The position numbers and the translations under genes were made by a program. Below the pieces are notes generated by a model, which ran no database searches, was not told the origin of the DNA, and saw only the letters and a list, made by a program, of their open reading frames with translations. This document shows, one piece after another, positions 36,297-46,103 of a DNA stretch of 64,000 bases (its first letter is position 1; every line of letters begins with the position of its first letter). The stretch lies in contig NZ_CP033043.1 of NCBI RefSeq assembly GCF_003667825.1, positions 2,833,501 to 2,897,500 on the forward strand, given 5' to 3'. The DNA comes from Metabacillus litoralis. Its GTDB lineage: Bacteria > Bacillota > Bacilli > Bacillales > Bacillaceae.

Positions 36297-36821
36297 TTAT
36301 TTATGTTTCTGTTGATATAAATATTGACCGATAAGAAGACTTGAAAGTTCTTGAAACATTTTTGTGCGATCTACAAGTCCATTTGTAAAGATACCAATTG
36401 CCCCTTCATTTTGGCGGACGTTGTTTTTCTTTACATAATCGTCCATTACATCACCTAATTCACGTCCACTAAAAACAAGATCACCTATTTCATCAGGAAT
36501 CATAATTCTAGCCCCACCTGCAATAATTGGTTGTGACTGGTGTGCAACAAGTGCTCCCCAATTACATAAAAAGTAACCAAAGTCTGTTTTTACCAGGCCA
36601 CCTTCTAAACCTACCCCAAGATCTATATGTGAACCTTCAGCCTCGAGAGCATTTTTTGCTCGGTTCATAGCACCTGTTAACGTTTCGTGATCAGTTATAG
36701 GCTGTGCAGAAACATTTGATGAAACATTTATTGCTATAAATTCCGCATTTACATGTTTAGAAAAGGCTTCTTTTACTGCATTTACTTTTGTAGGATTTTT
36801 TGTTCCAATTGCTATTCTCAC
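36297..36821 (-). CDS. DUF84 inosine/xanthosine triphosphatase family protein
   Basis: 174 aa. MRIAIGTKNPTKVNAVKEAF, SSNVSAQPITDHETLTGAMNRA and GVGLEGGL are signatures of the YjjX/DUF84 family, house-cleaning NTPases that hydrolyse ITP/XTP and so keep deaminated purines out of nucleic acid. GTG start at 36821 with a GGGAGAGG site. It lies 23 bases after the convergent partner's terminator and directly downstream of ytoP on the same strand (gap 22 bases), so likely co-transcribed with it. Confidence 0.86.
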   Translation of the reverse strand: MRIAIGTKNPTKVNAVKEAFSKHVNAEFIAINVSSNVSAQPITDHETLTGAMNRAKNALEAEGSHIDLGVGLEGGLVKTDFGYFLCNWGALVAHQSQPIIAGGARIMIPDEIGDLVFSGRELGDVMDDYVKKNNVRQNEGAIGIFTNGLVDRTKMFQELSSLLIGQYLYQQKHK

Positions 36822-36843
36822 GGTATGCCTCTCCCTTATTCTT

Positions 36844-37917
36844 TTAGGAATTCTCTTTTATGGTTTTAACCGTTGTTGCATCACATTGTTTAACTAACCG
36901 TGTGAGAAGCTCTTTTGCTGCTGCATAATCATCAACATGAAGAATAGATCCAGAAGTATGGATATAGCGGGAGCTTACTCCAATTACGGTTGACGGAACA
37001 CCTTGATTTGACACATGTACTCGACCTGCATCTGTTCCTCCCTGGGAAACAAAATATTGATAAGGGATCTTATTTGTTTCTGCTGTATCGAGAACAAACT
37101 CCCTCATTCCACGATGTGTAACCATCGACCTGTCATAAATTCGCAAAACTGCTCCCTTGCCAATATGACCAAACTCTTTTTTATCTCCACTCATATCATT
37201 TGCCGGACCAGCATCTAATGCGAAAAATAAATCTGGTTTAATCATATTTGCGGCTGTTTGAGCACCTCTTAATCCAACCTCTTCCTGTACTGTGGCACCT
37301 GAATATAATGTATTTGGCAGCTTATCATCTTTTAACTCTTTTAATAATTCAATTGCAAGTCCACATCCATAACGATTATCCCACGCTTTGGCTAAAATTT
37401 TCTTAGGGTTTGCCATAGGTGTAAATGGACAAATAGGGACAATTTGTTGTCCAGGTTTGATTCCAATTTCCTTTGCATCATCACGATTATCTGCCCCAAT
37501 GTCAATAAGCATGTTCTTCATGTCCATTGGTTTTGCGCGCTGACTTTCACTCAACAAATGAGGTGGTATTGAGCCTATAACGCCAATAACAGGTCCATTG
37601 TCTGTAATAATCTGTACTCTTTGCGCAAGAAGCACCTGACTCCACCATCCACCTAATGGCTGAAAACGTATCATTCCATTATCTGTTATAGCAGTAACCA
37701 TAAATCCTACTTCATCCATGTGTCCAGCTACCATAATCGTTGGATCGTTTTCCGCGCCTTTTCGGACCCCAAAAATTCCACCTAATTTATCCTGAACAAT
37801 TTCATCTGATATTGGCTCTAATTGATTTTTCATAAATGCACGTACTTGATGCTCGTTCCCTGGTGCACCCGGCAGCTCTGTTAATGTTTTAAACAACTCT
37901 AATGTTTCTTGATTCAT
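36844..37917 (-). CDS. ytoP: M42-family aminopeptidase YtoP
   Basis: 357 aa, the length of B. subtilis YtoP. The M42 layout is clear: [15 protein letters not shown] (metal His/Asp), [29 protein letters not shown] (catalytic Glu pair) and [14 protein letters not shown], with [15 protein letters not shown] at the end supplying the last His. It is a cytosolic di-metal glutamyl/deblocking aminopeptidase that probably forms a large tetrahedral oligomer. The ATG at 37917 (AGAGGGA) was chosen over a 21-codon extension. Confidence 0.92.
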   Translation of the reverse strand: MNQETLELFKTLTELPGAPGNEHQVRAFMKNQLEPISDEIVQDKLGGIFGVRKGAENDPTIMVAGHMDEVGFMVTAITDNGMIRFQPLGGWWSQVLLAQRVQIITDNGPVIGVIGSIPPHLLSESQRAKPMDMKNMLIDIGADNRDDAKEIGIKPGQQIVPICPFTPMANPKKILAKAWDNRYGCGLAIELLKELKDDKLPNTLYSGATVQEEVGLRGAQTAANMIKPDLFFALDAGPANDMSGDKKEFGHIGKGAVLRIYDRSMVTHRGMREFVLDTAETNKIPYQYFVSQGGTDAGRVHVSNQGVPSTVIGVSSRYIHTSGSILHVDDYAAAKELLTRLVKQCDATTVKTIKENS

Positions 37918-38072
37918 GTTTTCCCTCTTTTCATCTTTTTCAAGTTTTTTTATGTACTCTAGATCTTTTTTATATAACACAGTTCCTTATATAAGCCTTG
38001 ATTATTATGTAATGACTTCTAAGATCAATAGCCCGTCTACCTAAAACATACTATTACCTCATCTAATCGTTC

Positions 38073-38101
38073 TTAACATGCCTTAAAGGTTTCTGTATAC
38101 T
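38073..38101 (+). promoter_or_regulatory. Sigma-A promoter of ytzB
   Basis: TTAACA (38073-38078), 17 bp, TATACT (38096-38101), about 70 bases before the GTG start. Confidence 0.65.
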
Positions 38102-38171
38102 AATGATAGAGTTGAAACTTTAGATACCCAAACACAGTGTTAAAGACATATAAAAAAGGGGTGTATGAAAC

Positions 38172-38483
38172 GTGAAAAGTAAATATTTTTTACTTGGCTT
38201 AGGCTTAGGTATTGCCGGGACATATTTAGTAAAAGACCAATTAAAATCAAGCAAAATTTCATCTGAAAAAGCACTTGAAATCGTGAAAAAAGCCTTTAAG
38301 GAAAAAGGATCCATTGATGGGTCTTGGATTTATACAGTTCCAGAAAACTTCTCAACTGACCATTTGTCTTATGAAGTTTATAAAGCAGGTGTGTCTCGAA
38401 CTGTACAGGATCAATTAGAGCAGTATGAGGCTTTTGTTGACACAAACAGCGGAACAATTGTTCATGTTGAAAAAATTAACTAA
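38172..38483 (+). CDS. ytzB: YtzB, small PepSY-domain protein
   Basis: 103 aa. A short N-terminal hydrophobic stretch (KYFLLGLGLGIAGTYLVKD) could be a membrane anchor or uncleaved signal. The rest is one PepSY domain (ISSEKALEIVKKAF, FVDTNSGTIVHVEKIN). PepSY modules are thought to inhibit proteases or shield precursors near the cell surface. The GTG at 38172 follows GGGGTG; the nearby ATG is out of frame and stops at once. Neighbours ytoP and ytnP match B. subtilis. Confidence 0.88.
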   Translation: MKSKYFLLGLGLGIAGTYLVKDQLKSSKISSEKALEIVKKAFKEKGSIDGSWIYTVPENFSTDHLSYEVYKAGVSRTVQDQLEQYEAFVDTNSGTIVHVEKIN

Positions 38484-38500
38484 GCAGTATCGCTTAAAGT

Positions 38501-38523
38501 CGGGCATTTCATTTGAAATGCCC
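38501..38523. terminator. Terminator of ytzB / ytnP
   Basis: GGGCATTTC-ATTT-GAAATGCCC, a perfect 9-bp stem with a moderate T-rich tail, between convergent genes. Confidence 0.7.
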
Positions 38524-38535
38524 TTATCCTCTTAA

Positions 38536-39381
38536 CTATGTTCTAACTCGATCTAGTTTGCCGATTATTTCACCTTGTTCATTCCACTTTATGCTCCGGT
38601 AGAATGCATCATGATAAAAGGTAAACCATGCATTGTTGTTTCCCGCAAAATTCAACCATGTTTGCTTCATTTCTATTGAAGTCATTGGGTAGTCATCGTA
38701 CGCAAGAACCCAAAGAGGGTTTTTATGAGCATGTGTTGGCATTAAGTCAGCCATATGGACGATTGTTTCTCCACCGTCTTGAATGACAATAATACTATGA
38801 CCATCACTATGTCCACCAGTGTGGTACATAGTAATTCCTTCTTCAATTAATAAAAATGATTGAAACGTTTCAACCTGCTCTTGAATGGGCTCCCAATTTT
38901 CTTGCCAATAAGTATTTTTTGATCGTATATTTGGATTTCTCATTTCTTCCCACTCAGTTGAGGAAGTAATAATCTTCGCTTTAGGAAATACGGATGTTAA
39001 TTGCCCATTCTCCCATTTCGTGAGACCGCAAGCATGATCAAAATGCATATGAGTCATTAATACATAGTCTATATCATTTGTTGTTAGGCCCAATTGTTCT
39101 AGGCTATCTTCAACAGAAGACTGCTCCTGAATTCCATAATTCCGAAGCTGCTTTTCACTAAACTTTCCTGCACCTATTCCTGATTCAATTAAAATATGTA
39201 ACCCATTTTTTTGAATCAAGATTGGATCTGTTCGAAGTTCGATTTGATTTTTTTCATTAACAGGATATTTCTTAGACCATAACGGCTTTGGAACTACCCC
39301 AAACATTGCCCCACCATCAAGAAAAGTTACTCCACCCTTTAACCATGTCATCTTCGTTTGACCAATTTGAAATGTTTCCAT
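38536..39381 (-). CDS. ytnP: Metallo-beta-lactamase-fold lactonase YtnP
   Basis: 281 aa, equal to B. subtilis YtnP. The zinc motif [11 protein letters not shown] is complete, with HTGGHSDGH and a later [10 protein letters not shown] supplying further ligands. YtnP-type enzymes open acyl-homoserine-lactone-like rings and block signalling by Streptomyces and Gram-negatives. The ATG at 39381 (GGAGG 8 nt before it) is preferred; the open frame extends 46 codons upstream into the trmB terminator region and is not credible there. A terminator separates it from trmB, so it is transcribed alone. Confidence 0.92.
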   Translation of the reverse strand: METFQIGQTKMTWLKGGVTFLDGGAMFGVVPKPLWSKKYPVNEKNQIELRTDPILIQKNGLHILIESGIGAGKFSEKQLRNYGIQEQSSVEDSLEQLGLTTNDIDYVLMTHMHFDHACGLTKWENGQLTSVFPKAKIITSSTEWEEMRNPNIRSKNTYWQENWEPIQEQVETFQSFLLIEEGITMYHTGGHSDGHSIIVIQDGGETIVHMADLMPTHAHKNPLWVLAYDDYPMTSIEMKQTWLNFAGNNNAWFTFYHDAFYRSIKWNEQGEIIGKLDRVRT

Positions 39382-39464
39382 TAACATCCCCTCCCCATCT
39401 ATTATTTTACCATAGAGATAATCGTTAGGAAAAAGATGTGAGATCCTCTGATCAATAGCATAAA

Positions 39465-39505
39465 ACACAAAAAAGGAAATGGCCATTATCACCATTTCCT
39501 CAAAA
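39465..39505 (-). terminator. Terminator of trmB
   Basis: On the minus strand GGAAATGG-TGATAATGG-CCATTTCC is followed by TTTTTTGTG; stem at 39475-39500. Confidence 0.85.
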
Positions 39506-39511
39506 CACAAC

Positions 39512-40156
39512 TTATTCATTCATATACTTAGCTTCTACACGATAAATACGTTGACCTTTTTCAGAAAATTTCTCTTCATATTCGGTCATAACATTTCCTT
39601 CAAAATCACTTTTATGAAGATCAAGACTAATATATTTTAAGCGAAGTCCATATTCTGAAAAACTAATAAGAGAATACTCAAATAATCCCTGGTTGTCTGT
39701 TTTGAAATGGATTTCTCCACCTTTTACAAGCACGCTCTCATACATTTGTAAAAAACTCTTATAAGTAAGACGTCGCTTTGCATGACGTACTTTTGGCCAT
39801 GGATCAGAAAAATTCAGGTAGACACGATCTATTTCTCCTTGATCAAAATACTCTGTTAAATTTTTCGCATTCACGTTAAGCAACTTAAAATTTGAAAGTT
39901 GCTTATCAACTGCTTTTTGAATTGCAGCCACAATCACACTATCAAATAGCTCTATGCCAATATAATTAATGTTAGGGTTTTGTTGAGACATTCCTGCTAG
40001 AAATTGCCCTTTCCCTGTTCCTACTTCTATATGAATTGGGTTTTGATTACCGAACACTTCATGCCATTTCCCTTTATAATTTTCAGGGTTTGAAATAGCA
40101 TAGTCAGAATGCTCAGCGATAAATTCACCAGCCCAAGGTTTATTACGTAAACGCAT
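39512..40156 (-). CDS. trmB: tRNA (guanine-N7)-methyltransferase
   Basis: 214 aa. SAM-binding motif [13 protein letters not shown] (residues about 41-53) and the TrmB signature [17 protein letters not shown], with the C-terminal [16 protein letters not shown] that contacts tRNA. It makes m7G46 in the tRNA variable loop. ATG 40156 follows GAGGTG. It has its own terminator. The ytzH gene is divergent upstream. Confidence 0.96.
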   Translation of the reverse strand: MRLRNKPWAGEFIAEHSDYAISNPENYKGKWHEVFGNQNPIHIEVGTGKGQFLAGMSQQNPNINYIGIELFDSVIVAAIQKAVDKQLSNFKLLNVNAKNLTEYFDQGEIDRVYLNFSDPWPKVRHAKRRLTYKSFLQMYESVLVKGGEIHFKTDNQGLFEYSLISFSEYGLRLKYISLDLHKSDFEGNVMTEYEEKFSEKGQRIYRVEAKYMNE

Positions 40157-40201
40157 GAAGACACCTCTATCGTTATTATATCGTTCTAAAACATAACATG
40201 A

Positions 40202-40224
40202 AAAAAGCTTGTTCGCAAGGCTTA
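40202..40224 (-). terminator. Candidate minus-strand terminator before trmB
   Basis: On the minus strand AAGCCTTG-CGAA-CAAGCTT is followed directly by TTTTTTC. No gene ends here; it could stop read-through of ytmP transcripts that run antisense to ytzH. Confidence 0.45.
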
Positions 40225-40408
40225 TCTAAGTACACCTATTTAGGAATTGTGTAACTTACACTTCTTCTTTCATTACAATAAAAAGACTGACCTTTATCCA
40301 GTCAGTACCTAAGTAAAAATTGATTTTCTAATAATAAGATTTACTTGTATATTTTTACTTAATAAACACAAATTAAGGTATATGGCTTATTTAAAAGGAG
40401 TGTTAATT

Positions 40409-40687
40409 TTGCCAATTCAATACCAGGATCAGGTAAACTTATTAAAAGATATTCTATCAGATCATCAAAGTGAATGCTGTGGAACTGTAGCAGAGTGTGA
40501 ACAGCTGGAAAGAGTCATAAAATCTCTTATGGTTCATTCAAATACGAATCAACAATCAAAGGAACTACTTGAAGATATATATAACTATAGCCAAACGGGC
40601 AAATATTCAGCATCATTAGATCAACATATAGAATCACATCAAAATCAATTATCACAATGGATTAATGATATTGATACGTATTCTTAA
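40409..40687 (+). CDS. ytzH: YtzH-like small protein
   Basis: 92 aa from a TTG start at 40409 with AAGGAGTG at good spacing; an in-frame ATG at 40382 lacks a ribosome site. Helical and acidic, with ECCGTVAECEQLERVIKSLM, as in the YtzH family of Bacillus. No activity is known. It converges on ytmP with a 4-base overlap of stop codons, as ytzH and ytmP do in related genomes. Confidence 0.82.
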   Translation: MPIQYQDQVNLLKDILSDHQSECCGTVAECEQLERVIKSLMVHSNTNQQSKELLEDIYNYSQTGKYSASLDQHIESHQNQLSQWINDIDTYS

Positions 40688-41496
40688 CGGTTTTTTATTT
40701 TATCAAGTATGATTCTGATATGCTCAACCCAGTTTTGCTTTTCTTTTTCGTTTTCTTTTGCATGGTACCATAAAAAAGAGGTTAAAGCTTGCAATAGCAC
40801 ATACCAATAAATTCTAGTTGTTAAATGCTCGTCCAGCTCCAAACCGTATGATAAAAGCCATTCTGTCCAATCAGCTTCATCGATATACCAGTAAAGTAAA
40901 ATGCCTATATCAATAGCAGGATCAGCAATCATAGCTCCATCCCAATCAACTAAATATAATTGATTATCCTCAGATAGAAGCCAGTTATTATGGTTCACAT
41001 CACAATGGCAGACAACTTGGTCATTACATTGAACATTTGGCAATTGTTTGACTAAGAGCTCTATAGCTTCCGTAATTTCAGGAATATCGAATCCTTCAAA
41101 AGCAACTGCTTGCCAAATATCTTCAATTATGGAGTTTGGAGTGAGCGGTTGCTTTCCTAATCTTCTCAGCATATCTAAAAGCTCTTTTGAACGATGAATT
41201 TTATGCAGCAATTCAGCAACATTTTGCCCATTCATGTCCTTTGGCTTTAACTCGCGGCCAATTAGGCGGTGTTGTGCTGTAATCACATCACCGTTTTCCA
41301 TCCGCTTTGTCCACACTAACTTTGGAACGATGCCTTCTGCAGAGAGTACGGCTAAAAATGGAGAACTGTTTCGCTTTAAAAAAAGCTCCTGCCCTTCTTT
41401 TGTTGCAAAATATGCATCTCCTGTTGCTCCTCCAGCAGGTGTAATTTTCCACTCGCTACCTAATACTTGTTCCAACCAGTTCACCTTCAATTTCAA
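40684..41496 (-). CDS. ytmP: Phosphotransferase-family protein YtmP (APH/choline kinase fold)
   Basis: 270 aa. Kinase-like catalytic loop VVCHCDVNHNNWLL (Brenner-type HxDxxxxN) and metal motif LVDWDGAMIADPAIDIGILL (DWD, the DFG equivalent). N-terminal GGATGDAYFATKEGQELFLKR supplies the nucleotide loop and Lys. It probably phosphorylates a small alcohol or amino compound; the substrate is unknown. The start is uncertain: TTG at 41496, or a GTG at 41484 giving a protein that begins at the conserved NWLEQVLG. Confidence 0.88.
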   Translation of the reverse strand: MKLKVNWLEQVLGSEWKITPAGGATGDAYFATKEGQELFLKRNSSPFLAVLSAEGIVPKLVWTKRMENGDVITAQHRLIGRELKPKDMNGQNVAELLHKIHRSKELLDMLRRLGKQPLTPNSIIEDIWQAVAFEGFDIPEITEAIELLVKQLPNVQCNDQVVCHCDVNHNNWLLSEDNQLYLVDWDGAMIADPAIDIGILLYWYIDEADWTEWLLSYGLELDEHLTTRIYWYVLLQALTSFLWYHAKENEKEKQNWVEHIRIILDKIKNR

Positions 41497-41574
41497 CCCA
41501 ACATTTCGTATAAAAATTTATGAAAAAGTTATTTTTCTTTAGGTTCTTACAATAGTATAAAATAATCGCTAATA

Positions 41575-41625
41575 TAAAAAGGATAGCTATTAGTGATTAT
41601 AGACTCTTTGCACTATAGCCATCCT
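41575..41625 (-). terminator. Terminator of amyX
   Basis: On the minus strand GGATGGCTATAGTG pairs with CACTAATAGCTATCC and is followed by TTTTTATATT. Confidence 0.85.
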
Positions 41626-41675
41626 ATTAAATTTTAGCCTCTTAGACTAAGACTAGTCAAGCAAAACTAAAAATC

Positions 41676-43802
41676 CTAGTTTTTACAAAAAACATACGTT
41701 CCGATTTCTCTTATCTCTATTTTATGATCTACCTCAATAGGTCGATCGAGTAGGATCGTAGAAGGACTAATAATCTGTTTCCATCCCTTATTTCCAGGAA
41801 GAATAAATTGATACGATGTTTGACATTGAGGATGATGAATGACAACTAGTCTTTCCCATGGGCCATAGGCTCCTACATTCTTCATTTCATAAGAAAGAAG
41901 ATGAGGATAATTATTAAAATGCACATGTTTGTTTATCAATTCTTGAGATGATAATCGAAAACCCCCATGGAGTTTTCTAAGCTTTATCAACCCTTTCATA
42001 TACTCAACATTTTCTTTTTGTTGTGATCTTTCATCCCAATTTAGATGGTTGATTTCATCAGGGGAGTTATAACTATTTTCCACACCGTTTTTTGTTCGGA
42101 AAAATTCTTGGCCGCCATGCAGAAAGGGGATGCCTTGAGATAATAGAACAATGCTTGTTGCTAACCGATGTCTTGCCTTTCTTAATTCTTCGCTTTCAGA
42201 ATCTGCAAAAGATAAAAAGCGATCCCACATCGTATGATTATCATGTGACTCAACATAATTAATTGATTGGTGAGGTTCATGAAACATAGTAGGTGATCCA
42301 GTTATAAGTGCTTTCATCTGCTCGAGAGTATCGAGGTTTTCATATACAAACCCGCGATCTTGAACACTGAATGTACTCCCTTTAATCACATCCCTAAACT
42401 GGTCGTTAAAAAAGCTAATCGTTGGCAGCTTATGAGCATTCGGAATGATTGCTTTTTCTTCATAAGGTAATGGAGTAAGTAAATCCCATCCTTCTCCTAA
42501 TAAAATAGCATCTTCCTTTATCTCTAGAACTTCTTTCTGAACCTCATTCATAGTCTTAATATCAAGAATGCCCATTAAATCAAAACGAAAGCCATCTATA
42601 TCAAACTCATTCATCCAATACTTTACACAATCTACAATAAACTTTTTGACCATCATTCGTTCCGAGGCAAGATCATTTCCTACACCTGTTCCATTAGAAG
42701 GCAATCCATTTTCATCATGCCTGAAATAGTAACCTGGTAATAACTTTTCAAATGAAGAATTTTCTTTGGAATAAACATGATTAAAAACTACATCAACAAT
42801 AACTCTTAAATTCTGTTTATGGAGAGATTGAATAAGTGTTTTGAGTTCTATTATTCGCTTATACGGGTTTTCAGGCGCTAGAGAATAACTCCCTTCTGGT
42901 GCGAAGTAATGCAGGGGGTTATAGCCCCAGTTATATGCTTCGAATGGTTTTTGTTCATCAACTTCCTCAAAATCATTTACAGGCAACAATTCAATGTGTG
43001 TGACACCTAACTCTTTCAAATAGGAAATACCTGTAGAATCGCCTAAACTATTTTTGGTATTTAGCTCCGTCCACGCTTCATATCGCCCTTTATTTTTCAT
43101 CCCGCTATTTTCATGAATAGAAAAATCTCGAACATGAACCTCATAGATGATGGTATCCGTTTTCTGTTTAAGAGCAGATGGAATCATTATTGGTACATTT
43201 GTTAAGCTTTGATCAATAATAACACCGTATTCCCCATTAATTGAGACCGCTCTTGCGTATGGATCAACAGCTTCATTCCACACAAGATTTATGCAAGCTA
43301 GAAACGTATAATAATATCCTTCATAATCACCATCAAGTGTAATCGACCATGTACCTTTTTCACATCTGATCATATGGAAAGTATCAACTTGCGTTCCATC
43401 GCTTCGATAAATTCGAAGTTTTACAATGGTTGCTGTAGGAGCCCAGACTTTCCACTCTGTTTTTTCCTTAGTATAATTTGCTCCTAAATCATTGTCATCA
43501 TAATAAAATTTCTTATCGAATTCATCCGACCGAATGACAGCTCCTATTTGTAAATCTGTTTCTAAACCATCTTCATCATTAATGATGTAGGTTTTCCCAA
43601 ATGATAGTGGGTTCGATAAACTACAGACATATTTTATTTGTTTTCCAATATCAATTTTTTCTACTATTAATAGAGCCTCTTGATTTTGATCATTCTTTAT
43701 AAAAAAAGCTTTATTTTCACTATCAAATTCCTTAGGCATAATAACTGCTATTTCATTCATTTTATCTAAAAAGGCTTGGAATTGCCTATTAATACTCAGC
43801 AT
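41676..43802 (-). CDS. amyX: Type I pullulanase
   Basis: 708 aa (B. subtilis AmyX 718). N-terminal CBM-like and early-set domains, then a GH13 catalytic barrel: the type I signature YNWGYNP (the common form has D in place of the second N), DVVFNHV, FRFDLMG (nucleophile Asp), GEGWD (acid Glu) and VESHDNHT. It cleaves alpha-1,6 links in pullulan or limit dextrins. No signal peptide, so intracellular and probably used for glycogen or imported maltodextrin. The ATG at 43802 has GGGGGTG upstream. ytlR precedes it on the same strand. Confidence 0.95.
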   Translation of the reverse strand: MLSINRQFQAFLDKMNEIAVIMPKEFDSENKAFFIKNDQNQEALLIVEKIDIGKQIKYVCSLSNPLSFGKTYIINDEDGLETDLQIGAVIRSDEFDKKFYYDDNDLGANYTKEKTEWKVWAPTATIVKLRIYRSDGTQVDTFHMIRCEKGTWSITLDGDYEGYYYTFLACINLVWNEAVDPYARAVSINGEYGVIIDQSLTNVPIMIPSALKQKTDTIIYEVHVRDFSIHENSGMKNKGRYEAWTELNTKNSLGDSTGISYLKELGVTHIELLPVNDFEEVDEQKPFEAYNWGYNPLHYFAPEGSYSLAPENPYKRIIELKTLIQSLHKQNLRVIVDVVFNHVYSKENSSFEKLLPGYYFRHDENGLPSNGTGVGNDLASERMMVKKFIVDCVKYWMNEFDIDGFRFDLMGILDIKTMNEVQKEVLEIKEDAILLGEGWDLLTPLPYEEKAIIPNAHKLPTISFFNDQFRDVIKGSTFSVQDRGFVYENLDTLEQMKALITGSPTMFHEPHQSINYVESHDNHTMWDRFLSFADSESEELRKARHRLATSIVLLSQGIPFLHGGQEFFRTKNGVENSYNSPDEINHLNWDERSQQKENVEYMKGLIKLRKLHGGFRLSSQELINKHVHFNNYPHLLSYEMKNVGAYGPWERLVVIHHPQCQTSYQFILPGNKGWKQIISPSTILLDRPIEVDHKIEIREIGTYVFCKN

Positions 43803-43889
43803 GATGAGCACCCCCATACGAGAGTTTTTGTTGTGAATTTGGACCAATTTCTAACAAAGATAGAATTTCCGATGTTAACACCATAACAT

Positions 43890-44783
43890 CTATAGGATAA
43901 ATGCCTTATGTGATTCACTAATCTTGATAATCACTGGGCTTTCTCCTATTACATCTCCATCAGCATGAACAAGTCGAGTGGAATCAGTCTTCACTGTGAT
44001 CTCTTTGCAGGATATTTCCTCAATAAACTCATTTTTTGTTTTGTTTCTTTCCTTAGTCAATAATAATAAAGGTAGTAATTTAAGCCGCTTAGCTTCTTTT
44101 ATGATTAAAACATGTAAATTTCCATCTCTATTAGAACGATTAGAAACAATTATGAACCATACTGAATCAAACGCTAAGGGTTGCTCTTGATCTGTCTCAA
44201 GAGATATTGAAAAGAATTCATAATTCCATAATACCTTTAATAGCCCGACAATAAACCTGACATGCCCTAAAATGGGCAAACCTGACTTTGCCTTTCCCTC
44301 CTTTTTTTCTTGACTCAGTATACTGGCGTCCAGCCCTATACCCACACGATTGAAAAAATAATTCTTCCCACTCTTCCCTTCAACACGATATTCCCCTAAA
44401 TAATATCCATTTAAAGGTGCATTCCAGCGTTGAAATAAATGTTTTATAGCTTTTTTTGGGTCAGAAGATAAAGAGAAATTGGTCAGTGATTTATTTCTAC
44501 TTCCTGAATAAATAAAGCCCATCTGTATTTTATCAAATGAACTTAAACCGTTTACAATTTCATTAATTGTGCCTTCTCCACCTATACCAATAACAGTTTT
44601 TAGACGGTAATCTTGGATTGTGGCGATTTGTCTTGCAAGAGCCTCCGCATGTCCAGGATATTCTGTATAGAAAGAACGAAAAGACACTTTTCTTTTTTCA
44701 AGTTCTTTCTTAACTTTTTTCCATATTTTACTTCCTCTACCATAACCAGATTCCTGGTGAATAATCAAAAATAATACACTCAT
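43890..44783 (-). CDS. ytlR: Diacylglycerol kinase-like lipid kinase YtlR
   Basis: 297 aa. DAGK catalytic domain: GIGGEGTINEIVNGL (the usual GGDGT reads GGEGT) and FNRVGIGLDASI. The C-terminal beta-sandwich ends with VHADGDVIGESPVIIKI, where ADGE is usual. It would phosphorylate a lipid alcohol with ATP at the membrane. The two Asp/Glu substitutions are conservative; whether it acts on diacylglycerol is not shown. GGAG precedes ATG 44783. Confidence 0.86.
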   Translation of the reverse strand: MSVLFLIIHQESGYGRGSKIWKKVKKELEKRKVSFRSFYTEYPGHAEALARQIATIQDYRLKTVIGIGGEGTINEIVNGLSSFDKIQMGFIYSGSRNKSLTNFSLSSDPKKAIKHLFQRWNAPLNGYYLGEYRVEGKSGKNYFFNRVGIGLDASILSQEKKEGKAKSGLPILGHVRFIVGLLKVLWNYEFFSISLETDQEQPLAFDSVWFIIVSNRSNRDGNLHVLIIKEAKRLKLLPLLLLTKERNKTKNEFIEEISCKEITVKTDSTRLVHADGDVIGESPVIIKISESHKAFIL

Positions 44784-44883
44784 ATTGAAGCTCCATCTTG
44801 TTCATAGTTTATGTATTTGTAATATTTGTGTTCATGTCCCATTTATTAGCTTTTCATTTTAAATCATTGCTTTTTTGGAAATA

Positions 44884-44918
44884 AAATAAAGGACAAAATG
44901 ACATCTTGTCCTTTATTT
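44884..44918 (-). terminator. Terminator of ytlQ
   Basis: AAATAAAGGACAA-AATGACATC-TTGTCCTTTATTT: perfect 13-bp stem, about 110 bases after the ytlQ stop. Confidence 0.82.
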
Positions 44919-45029
44919 GATAAACATTTAAAATTGAGGTTTTAGTTTTTATGCATAGACCGTTTCATTACGCTCCACTAAGATTATCAATTATCTAAAG
45001 CTCAAATTTAACAAAAAAACTTTAAACTT

Positions 45030-45989
45030 TTATGTCGTTTCATTCCATTCACTTCGATTAAAAGAGTTTGTTAAGCAGTGCGATAAGAGAACTTGTGCAG
45101 CTTTTAACTGGGTGTGTTTCAAAGGCGCTGATGAGGTTCTTAGTCTTTGAAACCATTCTTCATAATTTCTCTTATCTAAAATCGTTATATCATGTGGAGC
45201 AAAGGGATAGTCAACATAACCGTTTCGACTTATAATTAATTTTTTTACTGAAATATCAATATCTTGTGAATGAATTAATTTTTGTACAACCGTACCCGTA
45301 CGATTTAAACTAAGTACAGGATTTAATAATTTGCGTTCTGCGTCCCCTCTTCGGGCTGTCCAAAATTTCTCCTTTGAACCAATAAAAACAGTTTCAGGTA
45401 ATTGTTCTACAATTGTTAAACAATAAATTTCAGTCGTCCCAATTAAGATAATATCCAATTCTACCGGTGCATTTTTCAGTTTGAAAACAGGACGATAAAG
45501 TAATAAATAATGATCGGGAAGACGTTTCACAAAATAAGGCAATAATTGATCTCGATAAATAGCATGATCAACAGAGGATTTCTCACGGATTGTTGAACTT
45601 GCCCATCGAATTTGAAAACGAAAAATATAATCTAAAAATAAATGCTTTAAGTCATCAAGTGTCTTTGGAATTGTCGTAAATTGAAACTGTAATTCATCAT
45701 CATCTAAAGCCGAATCATTTACTAGAGGTTTAATCATTTGTTGCTCTTGTTCTACCTTTGAAAATCTTTTTTTAAATTTCTTAATTAAAGTAGATTTCTC
45801 TTCTTCCTCTTCATCTTGGTTATCAGGCGTTTCACTTACCTTCATAACAGTATGGAACATGTTATTCTCCCAGGCCTGAAATACCTTTTCCCATTGCTGT
45901 CTCTTTAAACGTATGAATTGACTTGGGTAACGATAAGCATCTAATTCATAGCGGGATATATAATCAAAAAGCTTAATGATTTGCGCCAA
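45030..45989 (-). CDS. ytlQ: NERD-like domain protein (YtlQ)
   Basis: 319 aa. The C-terminal half resembles the nuclease-related NERD fold: RPVFKLKNAPVELDIILIGTTEIYCLTIVE, with a Trp and basic residue downstream (KFWTARRGD). The middle has an acidic run (EEEEEE) and helices. The full set of nuclease catalytic residues could not be confirmed. Placement between ytlR and the ytlP (thpR) group matches B. subtilis YtlQ. TTG start at 45989 with a TAGGAG site 11 nt upstream. Confidence 0.7.
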   Translation of the reverse strand: MAQIIKLFDYISRYELDAYRYPSQFIRLKRQQWEKVFQAWENNMFHTVMKVSETPDNQDEEEEEKSTLIKKFKKRFSKVEQEQQMIKPLVNDSALDDDELQFQFTTIPKTLDDLKHLFLDYIFRFQIRWASSTIREKSSVDHAIYRDQLLPYFVKRLPDHYLLLYRPVFKLKNAPVELDIILIGTTEIYCLTIVEQLPETVFIGSKEKFWTARRGDAERKLLNPVLSLNRTGTVVQKLIHSQDIDISVKKLIISRNGYVDYPFAPHDITILDKRNYEEWFQRLRTSSAPLKHTQLKAAQVLLSHCLTNSFNRSEWNETT

Positions 45990-46103
45990 ACGCTGAACAA
46001 CTCCTATTTTGCTGTTTTTAAAACTTAGCTACTTCAAAGGCAGTGTCCCAATAATTAGAAACTAATGGTGCCCTAGTGTTATAGCCTCTTTAATTAAATT
46101 CTC

